Assembly: GCA_036399715.1 (NCBI GenBank)
Contig: DASWMO010000110.1
Coordinates: 1 to 11,362 of the forward strand
Source: DASVSE01 sp036399715
GTDB lineage: Bacteria > Bacteroidota > Rhodothermia > Rhodothermales > Rubricoccaceae
DNA length: 11,362 nucleotides
Direction: 5' to 3'
Shown here: piece after piece, positions 7,059-11,362 of the stretch
How positions within the stretch are numbered: position 1 is the stretch's first letter
Layout: the number at the start of each line of letters is the position of its first letter
The notes under the pieces: generated by a model
Databases searched by the model: none
Told to the model about the DNA's origin: nothing
What the model saw: only the letters and a program-made list of their open reading frames with translations
Program-made: the position numbers and the translations under genes

Positions 7059-7081
7059 CGGGCCGCTCAGCCGGCGGCCCG
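7059..7081 (-). promoter_or_regulatory. Hairpin at the junction ahead of pyrR
   Basis: A perfect 8-bp stem (cgggccgc / gcggcccg) with a 7-base loop overlaps the stop codon of the AhpD-like gene and begins the short leader of pyrR. It could be a weak terminator, an mRNA processing or stability element, or a chance structure in G+C-rich DNA. It is the only notable fold in the 44-base gap. Confidence 0.3.
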
Positions 7082-7447
7082 TTCCCGGAGCAGGTCCAGC
7101 GTCTCAATGCCGTGGCGCAGGTGCGGGATGACGATGCTGCCCCCGACAACGAGCCCGACGTTGAGGGCGTCCTCGATCTCCTCGTTCGAGAAGCCCGCCT
7201 CGACGCACTGTCCGAGGTGGTAGTCCACGCAGTCGTTGCAGCGCAGCACGAGGCTCGCGACGAGCCCGAGCAGCTCCTTGGTGCGGCTGTCGAGCGCGCC
7301 GTCGCGGTAGGCCGCGCTGTCGAGGTTGAAGAACCGCTTGGTGCCGAGGTGCGTCCCCTCGTCGAGAATGCGGCGGTTCATGCGCGTCCGGTACGCGTCG
7401 AAGCGGTCGAGCCGCGAGTCCTGCGAGGCTGAGTCCTGGTCTGCCAC
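7067..7447 (-). CDS. Carboxymuconolactone decarboxylase / AhpD-like family protein
   Basis: A 126-residue all-helical protein of the CMD/AhpD-like superfamily. E58 is followed by the redox motif C70-N-D-C73 and H77 (in LVLRCNDCVDYHLGQC), which is the usual E...CxxC...H arrangement of AhpD-like peroxidase-partner proteins, and a third cysteine lies at C81. Family members reduce or protect against peroxides with a lipoyl or thioredoxin-type partner; the substrate here cannot be inferred. The full-length start is GTG at 7447, chosen because the residues before M23 (LDRFDAYRTRMNRRILDEG) look conserved-type and structured; ATG 7381 (M23) is the alternative. Its GTG is separated by one base from the ATG of the divergent cyclo-ligase gene. 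It is followed by pyrR after 44 bases on the same strand. Confidence 0.88.
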   Translation of the reverse strand: MADQDSASQDSRLDRFDAYRTRMNRRILDEGTHLGTKRFFNLDSAAYRDGALDSRTKELLGLVASLVLRCNDCVDYHLGQCVEAGFSNEEIEDALNVGLVVGGSIVIPHLRHGIETLDLLRERAAG

Positions 7448-7448
7448 G

Positions 7449-8072
7449 ATGAGCGAGAGGCGAGTGTCCGACGAGAAAGCCGCGCTGCGGCGCCGGTTCC
7501 GTGCGCTTCGCGCGGACGTGCCCGAGCGCGTCGGGGCCGACGCCGCGCTCGTCGCGCGCGTGCTCGCCCTCCCCGAGGTGGTCGCAGCCCAGACCGTTCT
7601 GGCGTTCTGGCCGCTCCTGCACCGCGGCGAAGTCGACGTGAGACCGCTCGTTGCCGCCCTTCAGGATCGCGGGACGACGGTCGCCCTGCCGGTCGTCGTG
7701 CCCGGCGAGGCGCCGCGCCTCATGGCCCGCGTCGCGACCGGCGCGCTCGTGGACGGTCCGTGGGGCCTGCGCGAGCCGCCACCCGACGCGCCCGAGGTCC
7801 CGCCCGCCGCGCTCGACCTCGTCGTCGTGCCCGCGCTCGCGCTCGGCCGCGACGGGAGCCGCCTCGGCTACGGCGGCGGCTACTACGACGTCTTTCTCGC
7901 GACGACGCCCGCGCTCCGCGTCGGCGTCGTGCGCCATGCGGGGCTCGTCGCGGCGCTCCCCGCCGAGGCACACGACGCGCGTGTGGATGTGGTCGTGACC
8001 GAGCATGAGACCGTTCGCGTCTCGGGTGATACGGAGGGCCGCGTCCGCAACGGCGTCACGCCCGCACCGTAG
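7449..8072 (+). CDS. 5-formyltetrahydrofolate cyclo-ligase
   Basis: A 207-residue enzyme of the 5-FTHF cyclo-ligase (methenyltetrahydrofolate synthetase) family, which uses ATP to turn 5-formyl-THF into 5,10-methenyl-THF. The family pattern is complete: basic N-terminal helix with K10 and RRRFRALR; the strand LAFWPLLHRGEVDVRPLV (about 51-68); VPALALGRDGSRLG; and the signature nucleotide-binding loop LGYGGGYYD at 139-147. ATG 7449 is the natural start for the family helix; an earlier in-frame ATG at 7326 would run 123 bases into the opposite gene and encodes arginine-rich sequence. No promoter room exists between the divergent starts, so its promoter probably lies inside the opposite gene. The next gene begins 28 bases after the stop. 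Confidence 0.95.
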   Translation: MSERRVSDEKAALRRRFRALRADVPERVGADAALVARVLALPEVVAAQTVLAFWPLLHRGEVDVRPLVAALQDRGTTVALPVVVPGEAPRLMARVATGALVDGPWGLREPPPDAPEVPPAALDLVVVPALALGRDGSRLGYGGGYYDVFLATTPALRVGVVRHAGLVAALPAEAHDARVDVVVTEHETVRVSGDTEGRVRNGVTPAP

Positions 8073-8100
8073 CTTGGCCTCGCCCTCCACAGATGCCCCC

Positions 8101-8913
8101 ATGTCCACGCGCCCGCGCCCGCGCTCGACGGCCCCGTCGGAATCCGACGTCTACGACGACGAGTTCGGGCTCGTCACCGAGGCCGACATCGACGCGTACC
8201 TCGCCGACCAGGACCTCGAAGAGGAGACCGAGACCAAGAAGGAGTCCGGCTTCCTCAACCTCCAGACGGCGTCGGGGCTGGGCCTGATCGGCCTCGGAGC
8301 GCTTTACACGCTTCAGCAGACAGGTCTGCTGCCGTTCTGGCCGGACCTCTCGGGCATCGTTGCCCTCCTGCCCGTTCTCGCGAGCATCCTCATCATGCTC
8401 ACCGGCTTCGGCGTTCTCTCGTGGAGCCCCGCCGCGCGGCGCCGCCGCAAGGCCCGCGAGCGCGCCGCCCGCCAGCAGCGGCAGGCACGCAAGACGATGG
8501 GCCGCTCGGAGCGGCGCTCCGAGGCCGCATCGGCCGCCGGCGCAGCCGCGACGGCTGCGGCGACGGCCGCCTTCGGCCTCGCCGGCCGCGCCCTCGCCGA
8601 CGCCGGTCGCCAGGCGACGCGCGCCGCCGAGGTCGCCTACGCCCGCCAGAAGGCCGAGGGGCGCCGTGAAGGCCGCACGCGCGGCGGGCGCCTCACCAAG
8701 GACCGCCGCAACCGCAAGATCACCGGCGTCGCCGCCGGCATCGCCCGCGCGACAGGCCTCGACCCGACGATCGTCCGCATCGCGTTCGTCGTCGCCGCCC
8801 TCTTCACGCAGGGCCTCGCCATCCCGCTCTACCTCATCCTCTCCGTCGTGCTCCCCAACGAGCCCCGGCCCGACGAGGACGACGACCCGTTCGTCCGCGT
8901 CTCGCGGGACTGA
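8101..8913 (+). CDS. PspC-domain membrane protein with acidic N-terminus
   Basis: A 270-residue membrane protein. An acidic cytoplasmic-type N-terminus (about 14-46, with VYDDEFGLVTEADIDAYLAD) precedes two hydrophobic segments (about 56-74 and 84-108). A very basic stretch (RRRRKARERAARQQRQARK, 113-131) and an Ala-rich helix (about 141-187) follow. The C-terminus is a PspC-like domain (about 199-253): LTKDRRNRKITGVAAGIARA, then DPTIVRIAFVVAAL and the membrane helix IPLYLILSVVLP. PspC domains sense or respond to inner-membrane stress in proteobacteria, but many Bacteroidota PspC-domain proteins are uncharacterised. ATG 8101 is chosen over the out-of-frame ATG at 8093. The stop is two bases before the next gene, so the two are almost certainly co-translated. 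Confidence 0.88.
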   Translation: MSTRPRPRSTAPSESDVYDDEFGLVTEADIDAYLADQDLEEETETKKESGFLNLQTASGLGLIGLGALYTLQQTGLLPFWPDLSGIVALLPVLASILIMLTGFGVLSWSPAARRRRKARERAARQQRQARKTMGRSERRSEAASAAGAAATAAATAAFGLAGRALADAGRQATRAAEVAYARQKAEGRREGRTRGGRLTKDRRNRKITGVAAGIARATGLDPTIVRIAFVVAALFTQGLAIPLYLILSVVLPNEPRPDEDDDPFVRVSRD

Positions 8914-8915
8914 CC

Positions 8916-10562
8916 ATGCGCCTTCTCCTCGCCGGTCTCCTGCTCGCCGCTCTCGCCGCCGCCCCGGCCCGTGCCCAGCGCGAGGGCATCCTCCAGATCG
9001 GGACGCCGCTGAGCGAGCTGATCGTGCGCCAGGCCGCCGCCGGCCGCATCCCGTCGACGGTCGCCGACGCGCAGCCGCTCTCGGCCCGCGAGGCGTCGCG
9101 GTGGCTGGACTCGCTCGCGACGCGCACCGACCTCTCCCCCACCGACCGCGACCTCGTCACCCGCTACCGCGGCGAGGCGCCGCAGCCGCGCCTCGCGCCG
9201 CTCGGTCTCTACCGCGACGGCGCCGCGCCCGTCCGCGTCGAAGGCGAGGGTTACGCCGTCGAGGTCGAGCCCCTCCTGTACGTCGCCGGCGGGCCGGCCC
9301 GTCGGACCGCAACCGAGACGCGCTCGCCGTCCGCGCTCGCGTACCAGTTCACGCGCGGCATCCGCGTCGGCGGGCGCGTCGGGCGGCACCTCATCTTCGA
9401 GACACGCGCCGAGGAGAACCAGCGCGTCGATGCGATTCTGGACTACGACGCCGGGGCCAGCACGACGCCGCGCCTCGGCTTCGTCAAGCTGCCCGACGGC
9501 AAGACGTACGACTACTTCACCGCGACGGGCTCGGTCGCGTACGTGGACCGCTTCGTCGAGGTCCGCTTCGGCCGCGACCGCAACCGCTGGGGGCCGGGCA
9601 TCAACTCGCTCATCCTCTCGGACTTCGCTGCACCCTACGACCAGCTCCAGGTCCGCGCGCAGGCCGGCCCGATCCGCTACTCGTCCGTCTTCGCCCGCTT
9701 CACGACACCCGAGGGCCGGATCGGCGACAATGTGCTCCCGTCGCGCTTCGGGGCCTTCCACCAGCTCGCCGTCACGCGCGGCCGCGTGGACCTCGAGCTG
9801 TTCGAAGCCGTCATGTTCCACGACGACTCGCTCGGCGAGCGGCGCGGCTTCGAGATCGGCTACCTCAACCCGGTCATCTTCTACCGCTCGGTCGAGTCCG
9901 AGCTCGGCTCGGCCGACAACGCGCTCCTCGGCGCCGCCGTCGCCGTCCGCCCCGCGACGGGCGTGCGCGTCTACGGGCAGGCGCTGCTGGACGAGTTCAC
10001 CGCCGCCCGCTTCTTCGACGACTACTGGGGCAACAAGTGGGGCATCCTCGGCGGCGTCCAGACGGTCGACCTCGGCCTGCCGGGCCTCGAACTGCGAGCC
10101 GAGGCCGCTCGCCTGCGGCCGTTCCTCTACGCGCACAAGACCGAGGACTCGGCCGTCGTCCACTACAGCGACGCGCTCGCCTACGCCGCCGGCCCCAACG
10201 CCGTCGACTTCAACTTTTTCGCCCGCTACCGGCCGACGGTCCGCATCGAGACGGCCCTGAACGTCGGCCACACGATCCGCGGGTGCAACCCGGACGGCCA
10301 GAACGTCGGCGCGGACCCGCGCCTGCCGTACACGACGCGCGACACGGCCCTCGACCTCGACGGCGTCCCGACGCTCACGGGCGTCCGCCAGACCGAGACG
10401 CTCGTCGAAGCGCGGGCGGGCTACGAGATCCTCCCCGGGCTCGTCGCCGAGGGTGCGCTCGTCGGCCGGCGCATCTCGGACGCGCTCCTCGGCCCGACGC
10501 GCTCGCTCACGGCGCTGCTCCAGATCCGTTGGGGCCTCCCCTTCCGCAGCGTCCGCTACTGA
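8916..10562 (+). CDS. Wzi/RemB-like outer-membrane beta-barrel protein
   Basis: A 548-residue protein with a signal peptide (about 1-20, MRLLLAGLLLAALAAAPARA, then Q). It is rich in alternating aromatic/polar strands and ends in aromatic Tyr, as outer-membrane barrels often do. Family-like segments are FGRDRNRWGPGINSLILSDF (218-237), GYLNPVIFYRSVESELGSAD (about 316-335) and DDYWGNKWG (about 368-376). These match the Wzi capsule-assembly family, whose E. coli member is an outer-membrane lectin that anchors capsule, and the related RemB proteins linked to gliding in flavobacteria. Which role applies here is not shown; no capsule synthesis genes lie nearby. Its start is two bases after the PspC gene's stop, and a strong terminator follows. 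Confidence 0.88.
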   Translation: MRLLLAGLLLAALAAAPARAQREGILQIGTPLSELIVRQAAAGRIPSTVADAQPLSAREASRWLDSLATRTDLSPTDRDLVTRYRGEAPQPRLAPLGLYRDGAAPVRVEGEGYAVEVEPLLYVAGGPARRTATETRSPSALAYQFTRGIRVGGRVGRHLIFETRAEENQRVDAILDYDAGASTTPRLGFVKLPDGKTYDYFTATGSVAYVDRFVEVRFGRDRNRWGPGINSLILSDFAAPYDQLQVRAQAGPIRYSSVFARFTTPEGRIGDNVLPSRFGAFHQLAVTRGRVDLELFEAVMFHDDSLGERRGFEIGYLNPVIFYRSVESELGSADNALLGAAVAVRPATGVRVYGQALLDEFTAARFFDDYWGNKWGILGGVQTVDLGLPGLELRAEAARLRPFLYAHKTEDSAVVHYSDALAYAAGPNAVDFNFFARYRPTVRIETALNVGHTIRGCNPDGQNVGADPRLPYTTRDTALDLDGVPTLTGVRQTETLVEARAGYEILPGLVAEGALVGRRISDALLGPTRSLTALLQIRWGLPFRSVRY

Positions 10563-10571
10563 CGCGGCACG

Positions 10572-10600
10572 CAGGGGCGTCTCGGTGAGAGACGCCCCTG
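10572..10600 (+). terminator. Strong hairpin terminator after the Wzi-like gene
   Basis: The arms caggggcgtctc and gagacgcccctg pair perfectly over 12 bp around a 5-base loop (ggtga), beginning 10 bases after the stop codon. There is no T-run, which is common in high-GC Bacteroidota terminators. Confidence 0.85.
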
Positions 10601-10665
10601 GTGGAGAAGACGCGCAGCGGCTACGGAGATTGCCGTGCCTCTAATGCCAACGTGGGCATCACGTA

Positions 10666-10687
10666 GAGACACGCCATGGCGTGTCTC
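10666..10687. repeat. Perfect 22-bp palindrome, likely a dispersed repeat
   Basis: Bases gagacacgcca / tggcgtgtctc form an exact 22-bp palindrome; as RNA it folds to nine pairs with a catg loop. The preceding gta gives gtagagacacgcc. From memory, gtagagac...gtctctac palindromes recur in several bacterial genomes, so this could be a copy of a dispersed element; that is inference. It may also act as a second terminator. Confidence 0.7.
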
Positions 10688-10794
10688 CGGGCGTGCCACC
10701 ACGCCATGCTGTCCTTGCCACCCGTTTGGAGCGTGCCGACGACCGTTGGCCCCCAGACGTTCGGGCAACGGACTTCTACCCGCATGAAACGAAC

Positions 10795-10828
10795 GCGGGC
10801 GGCAGCCTCCGAAGAGACCGCCGCCCGC
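10795..10828 (-). terminator. Terminator downstream of rpsA
   Basis: A perfect 9-bp stem gcgggcggc / gccgcccgc encloses 16 bases that themselves pair ctc-cgaa-gag. It lies 36 bases past the rpsA stop. On the minus strand it is followed by gttcgtttc, moderately T-rich, which supports termination of the minus-strand gene. Confidence 0.7.
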
Positions 10829-10863
10829 AGACGCTGTTCAGACGTAAGGCTTATGCCGAAGGC

Positions 10864-11361
10864 CTAGGCCTCGTCGTCCGAGTCGTCGTCCTCGGCATCC
10901 GCCTCGTCCTCAGCAAGCTGAGCCCGGAGGGCGGCGAGGCCCGACAGCTCGCCGAGCGTCGCCGGGCCCGTCGAGGCGCGCTGGTAACTCTCGACCTGCT
11001 GGCGCTCCTGCTGACGCTCCTGCGTCTTCGCCTGGCGCTCGTTGAACTTGTCCGACTGCTGCGCCGCGCGGCCCTTGGCCGTCTCGGAGAGCACGATCTC
11101 GCGGTCGTCGCGGTCCAGCCGGATCACGCGCAGGTCGAGGACGTCCCCGATCTGGTACGCGTCCGTCGGGCGGCCTGAGCGCGCGAGGTGGCTCGCCGGC
11201 ACGAACGCCTCGGCGCCGAGCGGAAGGTCGACGACGATGCCCCCGTCCGTGAGGTCGGTGATCGTCCCCGTCGTGTCGGTGCCCTCGGCGTACATGTCCG
11301 CGTACTGGCTCCACGGGTCCGTCGAGACCTGCTTGTGGCCGAGCGAGATCCGGCGCTGCGA
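10864..11361 (-). CDS. rpsA: 30S ribosomal protein S1, C-terminal part
   Basis: The last 165 residues of ribosomal protein S1; the 5' part lies beyond the window. S1 binds mRNA on the small ribosomal subunit through repeated OB-fold S1 domains. The visible part begins with the end of one S1 repeat (RRISLGHKQVSTDPW), continues with a final S1 domain (about residues 22-96: EGTDTTGTITDLTDGGIVVD, then AEAFVPASHLA and VIRLDRDDREIVLS), then a Gln/Arg/Glu-rich helical stretch (about 100-125), and ends in a strongly acidic tail (EDEADAEDDDSDDEA). The ISLGHKQ...PW linker and acidic end are usual in Bacteroidota-type S1. A 12-bp palindrome aggcctaggcct (10860-10871) overlaps the TAG stop; it may be chance. 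Confidence 0.92.
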   Translation of the reverse strand, partial: SQRRISLGHKQVSTDPWSQYADMYAEGTDTTGTITDLTDGGIVVDLPLGAEAFVPASHLARSGRPTDAYQIGDVLDLRVIRLDRDDREIVLSETAKGRAAQQSDKFNERQAKTQERQQERQQVESYQRASTGPATLGELSGLAALRAQLAEDEADAEDDDSDDEA

Positions 11362-11362
11362 G

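Larger units (their letters stand above)
10601..10863. other. Gene-free convergent gap with palindromic repeat material
   Basis: There is no believable coding sequence here. The DNA is slightly lower in G+C than its neighbours. It holds a small hairpin atgcc-aacgtg-ggcat (10644-10659), a perfect palindrome (10666-10687) and a minus-strand terminator (10795-10828). Short open frames exist on both strands but lack codon bias or recognisable motifs. Confidence 0.7.

Noticed and set aside
8360..10588. A 742-residue Arg/Pro/Ala-rich open frame on the + strand
   Set aside because: It overlaps the PspC and Wzi-like genes in another frame, with composition typical of a high-GC shadow and no motif.
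10676..10867. Small + strand frame starting in the palindrome (MACLRACHHAM...)
   Set aside because: The start lies within the palindrome, the sequence has no recognisable motif, and the frame runs through the rpsA terminator into the end of rpsA.

Overview
The window is high-GC DNA from a member of the Bacteroidota/Rhodothermota, most likely a Rhodothermia (Rubricoccaceae-like) bacterium. That placement is inferred from three things. A very large modular exported protein ends in a type IX secretion (T9SS) type A sorting domain. The end of a ribosomal protein S1 has the ISLGHKQ...DPW segment and acidic tail usual in this group. There are no recognisable Shine-Dalgarno sequences ahead of most genes.

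Layout, left to right. (1) 2-397 (+): the 3' end of an uncharacterised helical protein. (2) 398-1004: a gene-free stretch with two back-to-back degenerate tandem arrays, four 19-bp units then twelve 21-bp units; the 21-bp array changes orientation part way and holds a perfect 20-bp inverted repeat. (3) 1005-5012 (+): a 1335-residue secreted multidomain surface protein. (4) 5067-5339 (+): a 90-residue signal-peptide protein with a PLDGG-type C-terminal membrane tail. (5) A hairpin with a UUCG loop at 5359-5392, serving the convergent junction. (6) 7447-5398 (-): an AhpD-like carboxymuconolactone decarboxylase family protein, then pyrR and pyrB overlapping by ATGA. (7) 7449-10562 (+): 5-formyltetrahydrofolate cyclo-ligase, a PspC-domain membrane protein and a Wzi/RemB-like outer-membrane protein, closely spaced. 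(8) A perfect 12-bp-stem terminator, then about 260 bp without a gene that carries a perfect 22-bp palindrome and a second terminator facing the other way. (9) 11361-10864 (-): the C-terminal part of ribosomal protein S1 (rpsA).

How the genes fit together: pyrR and pyrB belong to pyrimidine synthesis and the cyclo-ligase to folate one-carbon metabolism. The 1005-5339 pair and the PspC-Wzi pair are envelope or surface genes. Most of the window is ordinary chromosomal housekeeping and envelope content. The parts with least explanation are the intergenic repeat arrays at 476-790, the palindromic element near 10630-10690, and the small PLDGG-tailed protein. I see no defence system, CRISPR array, integrase or transposase, and no clear evidence for a wholly new system.
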